Of a stretch of 64,000 bases of DNA, positions 18,319 through 26,578 are shown piece after piece. The DNA comes from Halanaeroarchaeum sp. HSR-CO. GTDB lineage: Archaea; Halobacteriota; Halobacteria; Halobacteriales; Halobacteriaceae. The stretch is from assembly GCF_024972755.1 (NCBI RefSeq), contig NZ_CP087724.1, forward strand, positions 1,922,001-1,986,000. The letters are read 5' to 3'. Under the pieces are notes generated by a model. That model saw nothing but the letters and a program-made list of their open reading frames with translations, did not search any database and was not told where the DNA came from. The first letter of the stretch is position 1; every line of letters starts with the position of its first letter. The position numbers were made by a program, and so were the translations under genes.

Positions 18319-18588
18319 TCACCGCGAGGCCCGGTAGATTGCGGCGACCACCACGGCCAGGCCGTAGAGGTAGCCGGCCCGATAGACGTCGAACAGAGGC
18401 CGGGCGAAAGGCGGTGTAAGGGCGGTCTGGATGACGTCGAAACCCACGAGCAAGATGTGGCCGGGGATCTGGAGAAGCCGATGGTCGGCGACCAGCGCGA
18501 TCCAGACCACTGCGAGCACCCCGAGATACGCCGCGAGCACGTCGCGACCGACGAATACCCGATATGTCCACTCCCGCCAGTCACTCAT
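18319..18588 (-). CDS. Small membrane protein, haloarchaeal hypothetical
   Basis: An 89-residue protein beginning MSDWREWTYRVFVGRDVLAA with hydrophobic stretches at ~18-35, ~42-60 and ~70-85. No family recognised. It precedes the 90-residue membrane gene by 44 nt, and follows the methionine synthase pair by 60 nt on the same strand. Confidence 0.65.
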   Translation of the reverse strand: MSDWREWTYRVFVGRDVLAAYLGVLAVVWIALVADHRLLQIPGHILLVGFDVIQTALTPPFARPLFDVYRAGYLYGLAVVVAAIYRASR

Positions 18589-18648
18589 ACGGGAACGCCG
18601 TGGAGGACGGCGAAAAAGGCGCCGGTTACTCGGCTGTCAATCGGCCGG

Positions 18649-19701
18649 TTACTCGGCGGCGGGGACGTCGATTTCGCCCGCGTCGAGTTCGGCTTCGATC
18701 TCCCGGGCGGCCTGGACCATGTTTGCCATCTTCTGGTAGGCGACTTCCCGAGGTAGGAGTTTGAGCCCACAGTCCGGGCTGACCGTTAGCTGTTCCGGCG
18801 GGACGATCTCGAACCCACGAGTGATGTTCTCTTTGATCTCTTCGACCGACTCGACGGTCGCGTCGTGGACGTCGACGACGCCCATCGCGAGGTCTTTCGT
18901 GAACTCGGGTTCGGTAAAGACCTCGACCTGTTCGAAGTCACCGTTGGCCAGTTCGAGGTCGAGTTCGTCGACCGGGAAGTCGAGCATCTCGGGGTAGATA
19001 CGCGAGTAGTCGCCGTAGCAGACGTGTAGGCCGAGGCGGACGTCGTCCGGAATGCCGTCGGCGATGCGTTCCAGGGTCTCACCGACGATGGCGTGGTCGT
19101 CGGGCGTGGTCGCGAGCGCCGGTTCGTCGATCTGGATGTACGTCGCCCCCGCCTCGACGAGTTTCTCGATCTCGAGGTTGACCAGGTCTGCGAGTTCGTT
19201 CGCCAGTTCGGCGTCGTCCTCGTAGACCTCGTTGAAACTCCAGGAGGCCAGCGTGTACGGACCGGTAATGGGCACCTTGACGGGGCGGCCAGCCACGTCG
19301 TCGGTGAACTCGAACTCGTCGACCAGCCAGGTCTCGTCGTACTCTACCTCGTCGACGACCGATGGCTTATCGAAGTAGTTGTGCCCCCAGACCTTCACCG
19401 GCCCGTTGAACTCGTACCCACAGATGCGGTGGGCGAAGTACTCGACCATCTCGTTGCGGCGCATCTCGCCGTCCACGACGACGTCGAGGCCCGAGCGCTC
19501 GTGTTCTTCGGTGATGAGGCGGGCGGCGTCGTCTTTGGCCTCCGCCCAGGCGTCCTCGTCGAAATCCGCGTCGGCGTCCTCGAAGAGTTGGCGGGCGCGG
19601 TCGTGCCACTTGGGTTTCGGGTAACTCCCGACGACGGTCGTCAGCAGGAAGTGGTCGTTCGGGTGATCAGCCGGTCGGAACTGACTGCGGGTGTCCGTCA
19701 T
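18649..19701 (-). CDS. metE2: MetE-type methionine synthase, catalytic-domain subunit (zinc ligands intact)
   Basis: A 350-residue protein equivalent to the C-terminal catalytic domain of cobalamin-independent methionine synthase; the N-terminal folate-binding half is absent, as in archaeal core enzymes. The zinc ligands are all visible: His226 and Cys228 in GLHVCYG, Glu250, and Cys311 in SPDCGLK. Substrate-site motifs ITGPYTLASWS and IDEPAL are present. It transfers a methyl group to homocysteine; the donor (corrinoid protein or folate) is unknown. Its ATG overlaps the TGA of the upstream paralogue, so both are made together. Confidence 0.9.
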   Translation of the reverse strand: MTDTRSQFRPADHPNDHFLLTTVVGSYPKPKWHDRARQLFEDADADFDEDAWAEAKDDAARLITEEHERSGLDVVVDGEMRRNEMVEYFAHRICGYEFNGPVKVWGHNYFDKPSVVDEVEYDETWLVDEFEFTDDVAGRPVKVPITGPYTLASWSFNEVYEDDAELANELADLVNLEIEKLVEAGATYIQIDEPALATTPDDHAIVGETLERIADGIPDDVRLGLHVCYGDYSRIYPEMLDFPVDELDLELANGDFEQVEVFTEPEFTKDLAMGVVDVHDATVESVEEIKENITRGFEIVPPEQLTVSPDCGLKLLPREVAYQKMANMVQAAREIEAELDAGEIDVPAAE

Positions 19702-20693
19702 TCGTTCACCCCCAGGTCGGCGGCTGCGGCGAGTGCGCCGAGTTTGTCTTCGAAGCGGTTCACGGGGAGGTAGAACAGTTCGGTATTGCTGGTGACGTAC
19801 ACGGTGTCGAAATCCTGGGCTGGCGGCGTCTGCTGGTCGACCCACTCGACCCGTTCGACGATGGTTTCGGGCTCCTCGACGAGCGTATTCTGCCCGTCGA
19901 TGACGCCGAGAGCGATGTCGTCTTTGGTCCCGTACTCGGCGACGAGGTCGATGCTCGCCTCGTGGTCCGAGACGAGGTCGTAGCCGATGGCGTCGACGTC
20001 GGCGTCGAGCAGGTGGGCGTGGACAGTCTCCTCGAGGGCGCCCCAGTAGGTCTGGACGACGACCGGGACGTCGATGGCGTCCGCGACGGCGTCGATCGCC
20101 TGGCTGACCCGTTCGTCCTCGCCCTCACCGGGCGGGTTCGTGACGAGCGACGGTTCGAGGAGGAACAGCGACTCGACGGCCGCCGGGAAGGCCTCTACCT
20201 CGGCGGCGAGGAAGTCGGTCACCGCGTCGAGGAAGACCGCGTCGTCCTCGTAGTACTCGTCGGTCGCCAACTCGGCGAGGGTGTACGGGCCGGGCGCGAC
20301 CGCCTGCAAGTCGTCGGTCAGCGCAGAAGCGGCCTCGAGTTCGGCGGCCATGTCCCCGTCCGGAGTCAACTCGCCGCGGACGATCGGATCGCGATAGAAG
20401 TTGTTGTTGTCGAAGTAGCGCACGATACCGCCGGTCTCCACGTTCTCGTGGACGACGAGCGGGTGGGCGAGCATGTCGTCCCAGCGCGCCTGGCCCTCGA
20501 CCACGAGGTCGAGTCCGGCCGCCGCCTGGGTGTCGATCAGTTCGGTGCGAACGTCCTCGTAGACGGCGACGATGTCGTCGTCTTCGTCACCGCTGATCAT
20601 GTCGCCTCGCTGGTGACCCTTCAAGTCGGAGAGAGTCTCCTTCGCGTCGTCCGGAAGCGGATAGAGCCCCGGCGTCGTCGCGAGTAATTGCAT
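19698..20693 (-). CDS. metE1: MetE-like protein lacking zinc ligands (partner subunit)
   Basis: A 331-residue protein that aligns along its length with the downstream MetE subunit: APGPYTLAELA matches GPYTLA, LFLLEPSLV matches IDEPAL, GVIDGQNTLVE matches GVVDVHDATVE. The zinc-binding residues are replaced: the His and Cys positions are Gln214 and Tyr216, Glu becomes Asp239, and the PDCGLK Cys becomes Thr304. It is therefore unlikely to activate homocysteine itself and may position the methyl donor or act structurally. A TATA box lies ~30 nt upstream. Often annotated metE N-terminal-like or MetE family. Confidence 0.85.
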   Translation of the reverse strand: MQLLATTPGLYPLPDDAKETLSDLKGHQRGDMISGDEDDDIVAVYEDVRTELIDTQAAAGLDLVVEGQARWDDMLAHPLVVHENVETGGIVRYFDNNNFYRDPIVRGELTPDGDMAAELEAASALTDDLQAVAPGPYTLAELATDEYYEDDAVFLDAVTDFLAAEVEAFPAAVESLFLLEPSLVTNPPGEGEDERVSQAIDAVADAIDVPVVVQTYWGALEETVHAHLLDADVDAIGYDLVSDHEASIDLVAEYGTKDDIALGVIDGQNTLVEEPETIVERVEWVDQQTPPAQDFDTVYVTSNTELFYLPVNRFEDKLGALAAAADLGVNE

Positions 20694-20719
20694 GTGAGAA
20701 GAGGTAGGGCAATCACGCT

Positions 20720-20729
20720 CTTTAATATT
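20720..20729 (-). promoter_or_regulatory. TATA box of the methionine synthase operon
   Basis: AAATATTAAA on the minus strand lies ~27-36 nt before the ATG at 20693; the flanking 40 bases are unusually AT-rich. Confidence 0.55.
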
Positions 20730-20765
20730 TTCTTTCCCAGATAATGAGCATAAGTAATCCCACCC

Positions 20766-21341
20766 TCACGCCACGAGTTTCAGGACGACCAGTGTCTCGA
20801 ACGGGAACGACGTCTCGTCGAGAAGCACCGACGAGAACCCACGCTGTCCAGCCCGTTTAACGACGGCCTCGATGCCGGTGAGGGTGCTCACGAGGAGGTA
20901 GACGCGCCCATCGGGCGCGAGCACCCGACCGACGGCGTCCAGGAACGGGTCGATGACGGCGCGGCCCGATTCGCCACCGGTCAGCGCCACCTCCACCCAG
21001 TCGTCGCGGGCCGCGTCGTCGTCTGCGGGGAGGTACGGAGGGTTGAAGGTGACCACATCGAAGACCCCGTCGGCGAACGGGGACACGAGATCCGCGCGGA
21101 CGGCCTCGATACCGGCCGCTACGGCACGGCGACAGGCGTGGGGGTTCAGGTCCGACCCGACGACCCGCGACCCCGCCTCGTCTCGAATCCGGGCGCCGAC
21201 GTACCCGGACCCAGTTCCGACGTCGAGGACCAGGTCGCTCGCGTCGACGTCCGCGACGACGACGTCCGCCAGCAGCATCGAATCCTCGGCCGGTTCGTAG
21301 TAGTCGGTCTCGATGCCGCGCCGGTCGGCGAGGTCCGTCAT
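20766..21341 (-). CDS. HemK2/Mtq2-type N5-glutamine methyltransferase
   Basis: A 191-residue SAM-dependent methyltransferase. VLDVGTGSGYVGA is motif I and FNPPYLPADDD carries the NPPY motif that methylates a glutamine or similar amide nitrogen. Short length and EPAEDSMLLAD near the N-terminus match the archaeal/eukaryal HemK2 (Mtq2) group, which methylates the GGQ of release factor aRF1. Its ATG overlaps the TGA of ksgA (ATGA), placing it last in the L21e-Rpo4-DUF655-KsgA group. Confidence 0.9.
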   Translation of the reverse strand: MTDLADRRGIETDYYEPAEDSMLLADVVVADVDASDLVLDVGTGSGYVGARIRDEAGSRVVGSDLNPHACRRAVAAGIEAVRADLVSPFADGVFDVVTFNPPYLPADDDAARDDWVEVALTGGESGRAVIDPFLDAVGRVLAPDGRVYLLVSTLTGIEAVVKRAGQRGFSSVLLDETSFPFETLVVLKLVA

Positions 21342-22162
21342 CCGATATCGCCAGCGACCGTGGCGATCCTGGCGAACGCGGCCGGTTCGAGCGCGTCGGG
21401 TCGGCGAGAAAGCAGCGACTCGTCGAGCGCCTCGACGACGGCGTCGGGGTCGCTGAGACCGGAGATATGGGCGGTGTTGCGGATGGCGTTTCGCACCGTC
21501 TTGCGGCGCTGGGTGAACATCGCCTTCACCAGCAGAAGGAACGCATCCTCGTCGGGGACGCGATATTCGGGATCTCGGGGCGTCAACCGGACGACGACCG
21601 AATCGACCGCCGGCTGTGGGTCGAAGGCCGCCGGCGGCACTGGCTCGACGACCTCGACGGTCGCGTAGTGCTGGGCTGCCACGGAGAGTCGGCCGTACTC
21701 CGCGGTCCCGGGGTCGGCGGCCATCCGTTCGCCGACCTCCTTCTGGAACATCAACACCGCGGGGTTGCGCGTCGGTAGCAGGCGGAAGGTGACCTCCGTG
21801 GAAACGCCGTACGGAAGATTGGAGATGCAGGTCGTATACTCGGGGAAATCGACCGACAGCGCGTCTCCCTGGACGACCGTCAACCGGCCCTCGTCGACCG
21901 CCGTGGCGAACTCGGACCGTACGAAGGTGGCGAAGTCGGCGTCGCGCTCGACGACCGTCACCTGGTCGGCGACCGCGAGCAAGCGGTCGGTCAGCGCACC
22001 CGTCCCCGGACCGATCTCGAGGACGTGCGAGGTGTCGAAGTCGTCGGCGTACGTCGGAATGCGATCGAGGACGCGGTCGTCGACGAGGAAGTGCTGATCC
22101 CGACGCGGATCGCCACGGCCCGCCCGGGCGATCAGATCGTCGGGGTCGCGACGGCGAGACAT
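21338..22162 (-). CDS. ksgA: 16S rRNA adenine dimethyltransferase KsgA/Dim1
   Basis: A 274-residue enzyme that dimethylates two adjacent adenines at the 3' end of 16S rRNA during 30S maturation. The features are RRDQHFLVDDRVLDRI, motif I LEIGPGTGALTDRLL, acidic motif II ERD, and NLPYGVSTEVTFRLL as catalytic motif IV. The C-terminal helical domain includes FTQRRKTVRNA. It starts 33 nt after DUF655 and overlaps the HemK2 gene. Confidence 0.95.
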   Translation of the reverse strand: MSRRRDPDDLIARAGRGDPRRDQHFLVDDRVLDRIPTYADDFDTSHVLEIGPGTGALTDRLLAVADQVTVVERDADFATFVRSEFATAVDEGRLTVVQGDALSVDFPEYTTCISNLPYGVSTEVTFRLLPTRNPAVLMFQKEVGERMAADPGTAEYGRLSVAAQHYATVEVVEPVPPAAFDPQPAVDSVVVRLTPRDPEYRVPDEDAFLLLVKAMFTQRRKTVRNAIRNTAHISGLSDPDAVVEALDESLLSRRPDALEPAAFARIATVAGDIG

Positions 22163-22195
22163 TAGCCGTTCGTAGCGGGCGAGGCCTGATACCGC

Positions 22196-22774
22196 TTACG
22201 AGCGAACGAAGAGACGGTACTTGAGGTCCTCACCCTCGCGGATCTCCTCGAGGATGCGGTCGCTGATGGTCCCCATCGGGTCGTGGAGTCCGTCCACCTG
22301 CTCGTCCAGTTGTTCGAAGGTCTCGAAGGGCTGGCGTTTGCGCCGTTCGAGGATCGTATCGCGTAGTTTGTCCCCGATACCCGGCAGGATGTTGAGTTGA
22401 TGCAGTCGGAGGGAAACGGGCTGGGCCTCGTTGAAGAAGTCGACGAAGCGTCGCTCGTTGTCCTCCACGATCTCCTCGACGACGTACTCGAGTTCGGACC
22501 GGGCGCCGTCGGTCAGCCCATCGTAGTCGATCTGCCGCCCACGGTCGATCCCTTCCTCGAAGGCGGGTCGGATGGCGACGCGGTCACCGATCGAGATGTC
22601 CGCGTCGTCGGTCAACGTCATTTCGAAGAGTGCGAACGTATCTTCGCCGACTGCGTAGGCGACCGGCGATCGGCGATACTGCGGCTCGTCGGCGTCACTT
22701 CGCCCGTGGGCGAGGACGTCGAGGACGACCGCGTACTCGCGGTCGTCTGCGTCAGACCCGTCACTGTCGCTCAT
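22196..22774 (-). CDS. DUF655 family RNA/DNA-binding protein
   Basis: A 192-residue DUF655 protein. Its C-terminal part contains a helix-hairpin-helix (LHQLNILPGIGDKLRDTILE), and the N-terminal part an OB-like beta region (EYAVVLDVLAHGR). Function unknown; genes of this family commonly sit between Rpo4 and KsgA in archaea, as here. It has its own TATA-like box (CTATTAAG, minus strand, 22798-22805) ~27 nt before the ATG, so it can be transcribed independently of rpo4. Confidence 0.88.
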   Translation of the reverse strand: MSDSDGSDADDREYAVVLDVLAHGRSDADEPQYRRSPVAYAVGEDTFALFEMTLTDDADISIGDRVAIRPAFEEGIDRGRQIDYDGLTDGARSELEYVVEEIVEDNERRFVDFFNEAQPVSLRLHQLNILPGIGDKLRDTILERRKRQPFETFEQLDEQVDGLHDPMGTISDRILEEIREGEDLKYRLFVRS

Positions 22775-22828
22775 GGCTGTGCGTACGCCGAGCGGCCACT
22801 TAATAGATGCCCCAGTTGGCCGGCGCGG

Positions 22829-23185
22829 TCAGGCGTATTTGGCGACGATGTCGAGAATCTCGTCGAGTTCGTCGCCAGAGAGGGCGTAGCGTTCCTGGGC
22901 GAAGACGGCGCGGAGTTCCGTCCGCGATTGCGGGAGGAGGTCGGCGATCTTGAACGCGACCTTGGTGTCGACCGTCTCCAGCGCGGCGAGTTCCTCGACG
23001 AGGTCGACCGACTCCTCGGGGTCGAGGACGGCAAAGCGCTGAGAGTGCTCGATGGCCCGAGCCAGTTCGTACCGAAGCTCCCGTTCCTCGTCGAGTGCCC
23101 GTTCGCTCTCGACGTCGGCGAGCAGCTCTTTGGCCTCCGAGACCGTCACGAACTCCTCGTCGACCGTCTCCTTGAAGATCGTCAT
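22829..23185 (-). CDS. rpo4: RNA polymerase subunit Rpo4 (RpoF)
   Basis: A 118-residue Rpb4 homologue. It pairs with Rpo7 to form the stalk of archaeal RNA polymerase. The C-terminal HRDC-like domain is recognisable (KIADLLPQSRTELRAVFAQE, DELDEILDIVAKY). It begins 4 nt after the L21e stop and is transcribed with it, an arrangement conserved in archaea. Confidence 0.94.
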   Translation of the reverse strand: MTIFKETVDEEFVTVSEAKELLADVESERALDEERELRYELARAIEHSQRFAVLDPEESVDLVEELAALETVDTKVAFKIADLLPQSRTELRAVFAQERYALSGDELDEILDIVAKYA

Positions 23186-23188
23186 GGG

Positions 23189-23482
23189 TCAGTCCTGCTG
23201 AGCCTGCAGGTGAGCGGGGATGGCGAAGAGGGTCTTGTCCTTGCCGCGGTCCGTGATGGCGATCTTGTACGCCCGACCCTGCTGTTCGATGATCTCGCCC
23301 GTCTGGCCGTTGAATCGCGGATGGAAGCGACCATCGGGAACGCTCGGATCGATGTGGAGGTGTACCTTCTGGCCGGCCTCGAAGGTCTCGACGGACCGCT
23401 GTGGCGGGGACGTCCCACGCTCTCGCGGTCGGTTAGAGAGCTTCTTGCGTGTGCTGTTGAGGGGTCCGTTGGAACTCGGCAT
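23189..23482 (-). CDS. rpl21e: 50S ribosomal protein L21e
   Basis: A 97-residue SH3-fold ribosomal protein: PSSNGPLNSTRKKLSNRPRE at the N-terminus, VHLHIDPSVPDGRFHPRFNG and the QTGEIIEQQGRAYKI core identify L21e. The ATG at 23482 follows a TATA box by ~33 nt. It is the first gene of the operon continuing through rpo4. Confidence 0.96.
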   Translation of the reverse strand: MPSSNGPLNSTRKKLSNRPRERGTSPPQRSVETFEAGQKVHLHIDPSVPDGRFHPRFNGQTGEIIEQQGRAYKIAITDRGKDKTLFAIPAHLQAQQD

Positions 23483-23510
23483 AGTCGTACAACTCTCTAC
23501 CAGCGAGGAA

Positions 23511-23521
23511 GTTATAAAAGG
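23511..23521 (-). promoter_or_regulatory. TATA box of the L21e-Rpo4 operon
   Basis: CCTTTTATAAC on the minus strand, a near-ideal archaeal TATA box with purine/C-rich flanks, centred ~33 nt before the ATG at 23482. Confidence 0.65.
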
Positions 23522-23573
23522 CACGTTCCCGTCCGCTCGGCGCGGACCACGGAACCGGGCCGGGGAGGAATAT

Positions 23574-24197
23574 TCACGTCCGGAGGTACCCGATGGCTTC
23601 CTCGTCGGATACCTGGGTGAAATCGCGGTAGTGGGCGCCGATGGCGCCGAAACTCCGCGGCTGCTCCACAACCACGACCGCGTCAGCCTCGTCTCGGAGG
23701 TCGCGGACGGTCTCTGGCGGTCCGACGGGGACGCCGACCACGACCCCACTTGCCCCCTGGTTCCGAACGGCACGGATGCTCGCCTTCATCGTCGCTCCCG
23801 TCGCGATGCCGTCGTCGACGATGGCGACCCGTTTCCCCTCGATGGCCGGGGGCTCGCGTCCCTCACGATACGTCGCCTCCTTCTCTGCAGCCACCGACAT
23901 CGCCCGTTTGCGCTCCTCGTCGACATACGAGTCGGCCACGCCCAGTCGGTCGATCAGTTCGTCGTTCAGCCAGACAGTCCCGTCCGACGCCGCCGCGCCG
24001 ATGGCGAGTTCGGGGTTGCGCGGTGCACCGAGTTTCTTCGCCGCGATGACATCGAGCGGGACATCGAAGGCGTCGGCGACGGCTCTGGCTGCCGGTAATC
24101 CACCGCGGGGAACGCCGAGAACCAGGTCCAGGGGTAGTGCGTCTGCCTCCATCAGCTCCGCCAGCTGGTGCCCAGCGGTGACCCTATCTTGAAACAT
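23574..24197 (-). CDS. Phosphoribosyltransferase domain protein
   Basis: A 207-residue type I PRTase-fold protein. The PRPP loop is VDDGIATGATMKAS, and the N-terminal part has LVLGVPRGGLPAARAVADAF. The inserted AAKKLGAPRNPELAIGA region is typical of the stand-alone PRTases that are not classic nucleobase enzymes; substrate unknown. The ATG at 24197 (MFQDR) is preferred to one 3 codons upstream. It is separated from L21e by 91 nt and convergent with nothing nearby. Confidence 0.85.
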   Translation of the reverse strand: MFQDRVTAGHQLAELMEADALPLDLVLGVPRGGLPAARAVADAFDVPLDVIAAKKLGAPRNPELAIGAAASDGTVWLNDELIDRLGVADSYVDEERKRAMSVAAEKEATYREGREPPAIEGKRVAIVDDGIATGATMKASIRAVRNQGASGVVVGVPVGPPETVRDLRDEADAVVVVEQPRSFGAIGAHYRDFTQVSDEEAIGYLRT

Positions 24198-24277
24198 ACA
24201 TAACACTACGTGGCGAAAGCCATCAAACCCGGTGGCGACCCGACAGAGACCGTCCCGACTACCGCGATCGGCCCCGA

Positions 24278-24646
24278 CTACCGCGACGGAACCGGTCGGG
24301 GGCGGGTTGCGGGGAACTCCTCCGCGATGGCGGCCAGGTGCTCATCGCACAACCTGACAGTCGCCTCGTCGATGGCGAACGTGACCTCGTTGAGCACCGC
24401 ACCGTCGTCCGTGGTGCGGGCGACGGGTCGCCAGATGGGGATGGCGACGTGACCGTCGCGGTCACAGAGGATACAGCCCTCGCGGGCCTCGAAGAAGCCT
24501 CGTTCGAGGGTGCGGCCGAACTCCTCGCGCTCGCACTCCCGACAGAGGGCGCCGACGACACGCTCGTCGACGACATCGACGACTGCCCGGTGGTAGCCGC
24601 CGTCACGGCCACAGACGACACAGTTCGTAGTTTCTTCCATCCCCAT
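24278..24646 (-). CDS. Small cysteine-rich (zinc-finger-like) haloarchaeal protein
   Basis: A 122-residue protein with pairs CVVC, CREC, CILC and CDEH, which could bind two zinc ions (residues ~9-40 and ~60-100). Between them lie GYHRAVVDVVDERVVGALC and a hydrophilic acidic section. No named family recognised. A TATA box CTTTATA (minus strand, 24681-24687) lies ~38 nt upstream of the ATG at 24646; an alternative ATG is at 24640. Confidence 0.65.
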   Translation of the reverse strand: MGMEETTNCVVCGRDGGYHRAVVDVVDERVVGALCRECEREEFGRTLERGFFEAREGCILCDRDGHVAIPIWRPVARTTDDGAVLNEVTFAIDEATVRLCDEHLAAIAEEFPATRPRPVPSR

Positions 24647-24735
24647 CACGGCGTCGATGCTACGATTTCGGGGTCCGAGATATAAAGATGATGACCGCCG
24701 TGGAAGTGATTCCAACTGACGATTTCGGCCCGATT

Positions 24736-25020
24736 TCAGACGGTGAACAGGTGTCCCGCAGTCGGTACCGAAAAGAGTCCGATACGCGCACCGGCGTCGA
24801 GCCACGCGTGGCCGTAGGAGAACGCAGCCAGTGCGTTGACGAGATCGTCGTCTTCCCGGAAGTGCCGCCCGTCCGCCAGATACGAGCGCGCCATCTCCTC
24901 GTATTCGGTGGCCGCCTCGCCGAGCGGCGTCTCCGGTGGGGCGGTCACTTCGGCGGCGTCGAGGGCTTCGGTGAGCAGTCGCTCGTAGCGGTCGGTCTTC
25001 TCCTCGAGGTCGGCGGGCAT
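24736..25020 (-). CDS. DUF357 family protein
   Basis: A 94-residue helical protein: MPADLEEKTDRYERLLTEAL, then MARSYLADGRHFREDDDLVNALAAFSYGHAWLDAG, a pattern of the archaeal DUF357 family. Function unknown. An in-frame ATG at 25035 is possible, but homologues begin at the ADLEEKT segment. It is divergent from trxB. Confidence 0.8.
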   Translation of the reverse strand: MPADLEEKTDRYERLLTEALDAAEVTAPPETPLGEAATEYEEMARSYLADGRHFREDDDLVNALAAFSYGHAWLDAGARIGLFSVPTAGHLFTV

Positions 25021-25129
25021 AGCCACACCCAGCACCCGGTCGCCCCTAAGCGTTCGTGTCCGGCGACTGGACCCGGCGAGACCGCCCTGGGGGACAAGCT
25101 AATTACGGGTCTCTGAGCAACTAGATGGC

Positions 25130-26221
25130 ATGGAACACACGGATTCGTCGCGAGCGGTACCGGACGGCGGTGCCGAGGTCGAGCACCGACGCCTCCTCAT
25201 CGTCGGCTCCGGCATCGCCGCACTCACCGCGGGCATCTACGCCGGTCGGTCCAACAACGAACCGCTGCTCTTCCAGGGAGACGAGCCAGGTGGACAGTTG
25301 ACGCTGACGACCGAGGTCGACAACTACCCGGGCTTCCCGGACGGCATCAACGGCTCCGACCTGATCAATCGGATGAAAACACAGGCCCAGAAGTTCGGGA
25401 CCCAGGTCGAACACGGCATCGTCGAGACCATCGACGACAGCTCGCGTCCGTTCGAGATCACACTCTCGAACGGTGACGTCTACACCGCCGACGCAGTCAT
25501 CGTCGCCAGTGGTGCAAGCGCCCGCACCCTCGGCATCCCGGGTGAAGAGACCCTAATGGGGTACGGCGTCTCGACGTGTGCGACCTGCGACGGGGCGTTC
25601 TTCCGGGACGAAGACATGCTCGTCGTCGGCGGCGGTGACGCCGCGATGGAGGAGGCGACGTTCCTCACGAAGTTCGCGGACACGGTGTACATCGCCCATC
25701 GCCGCGAGAACTTCCGGGCCGAGGACTACTGGATCGACCGGGTCATGGAGCAGGTCGAGGCCGGCGACATCGAACTGCTGAAGAACACCGAGGCGGTCGA
25801 GATCCACGGCTCCCAGGCGGACGGCGTGGACCACGTGAGTCTGGTCCGCCACCACGATAGCCACCCGACCGACAAACTCGAGGACCCCGAGACCGCCGAC
25901 GAGGTCGAGCACTTCGACATGGACGTCGGCGCGGTCTTCCTGGCCATCGGCCACACGCCCAATACCGACTTCCTCGAAGGGACCGGCGTCGAACTCGACG
26001 ACGAGGGGTATCTCCTCACGAAAGGCGGGCGCGGTGGCGGCCAGACACGGACAGACGTCGAGGGTATCTTCGGCGCGGGCGACGTGGTCGATTTCCACTA
26101 CCAGCAGGCGGTCACGGCGGCCGGGATGGGGAGTCAGGCCGCCATCGACGCGGACGACTGGCTCGAGACGGCCGACCTCGGTGACGTTTCCGGCGAGACG
26201 CGTGCCACAGCGGACGACTGA
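25130..26221 (+). CDS. trxB: Thioredoxin reductase
   Basis: A 363-residue FAD/NAD(P)H disulfide reductase. The FAD Rossmann motif is IVGSGIAALTAGIYAGR, the redox-active disulfide is CATC in STCATCDGAFF, the NAD(P)H motif is VVGGGDAAMEEA, and the C-terminal GIFGAGDVVDFHYQQ positions FAD. It keeps thioredoxin reduced. An N-terminal ~20-residue acidic extension precedes the FAD domain. A TATA-like AGCTAATTAC lies ~30 nt before the start. Confidence 0.94.
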   Translation: MEHTDSSRAVPDGGAEVEHRRLLIVGSGIAALTAGIYAGRSNNEPLLFQGDEPGGQLTLTTEVDNYPGFPDGINGSDLINRMKTQAQKFGTQVEHGIVETIDDSSRPFEITLSNGDVYTADAVIVASGASARTLGIPGEETLMGYGVSTCATCDGAFFRDEDMLVVGGGDAAMEEATFLTKFADTVYIAHRRENFRAEDYWIDRVMEQVEAGDIELLKNTEAVEIHGSQADGVDHVSLVRHHDSHPTDKLEDPETADEVEHFDMDVGAVFLAIGHTPNTDFLEGTGVELDDEGYLLTKGGRGGGQTRTDVEGIFGAGDVVDFHYQQAVTAAGMGSQAAIDADDWLETADLGDVSGETRATADD

Positions 26222-26267
26222 GTCCGGAAAACAGTGGTTTCTTGTCCGGTCGGACGAACCCGGTACC

Positions 26268-26555
26268 ATGGCAACTGACCGACTGACGGTATCCCTCGAC
26301 GTCGACGGCGAATCGGACGAGATCGAACTCCCAGCAGACCTCGTGGACCTCTTCCGCGAGGAAGCAGACGAGACCGACGCCGAGATCGTCGGCGACATGG
26401 TCGTCATGGCCTTCGCGGAGCGTGCCCACGCCATCGTCCACCACGGGCACGGCGACGATGACGAGGAACTCGAAGCGATCGAGTCGGACGCGATGGACGT
26501 CTTCGAGGAGCGCTTCGGGATGACCTACGGCGAGGCCACCGGCCACTCCCACTGA
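26268..26555 (+). CDS. Haloarchaeal hypothetical protein, acidic
   Basis: A 95-residue strongly acidic protein with a His-rich central HAIVHHGHGDDDEE and a His-rich C-terminus (TGHSH). The first 30 residues form a beta pattern (DRLTVSLDVDGESDEIELPA). No function assigned; it may bind metal, judged only from the His clusters. It follows trxB by 46 nt on the same strand. Confidence 0.7.
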   Translation: MATDRLTVSLDVDGESDEIELPADLVDLFREEADETDAEIVGDMVVMAFAERAHAIVHHGHGDDDEELEAIESDAMDVFEERFGMTYGEATGHSH

Positions 26556-26578
26556 TACCGACGCACCCAGTCTTCCGT

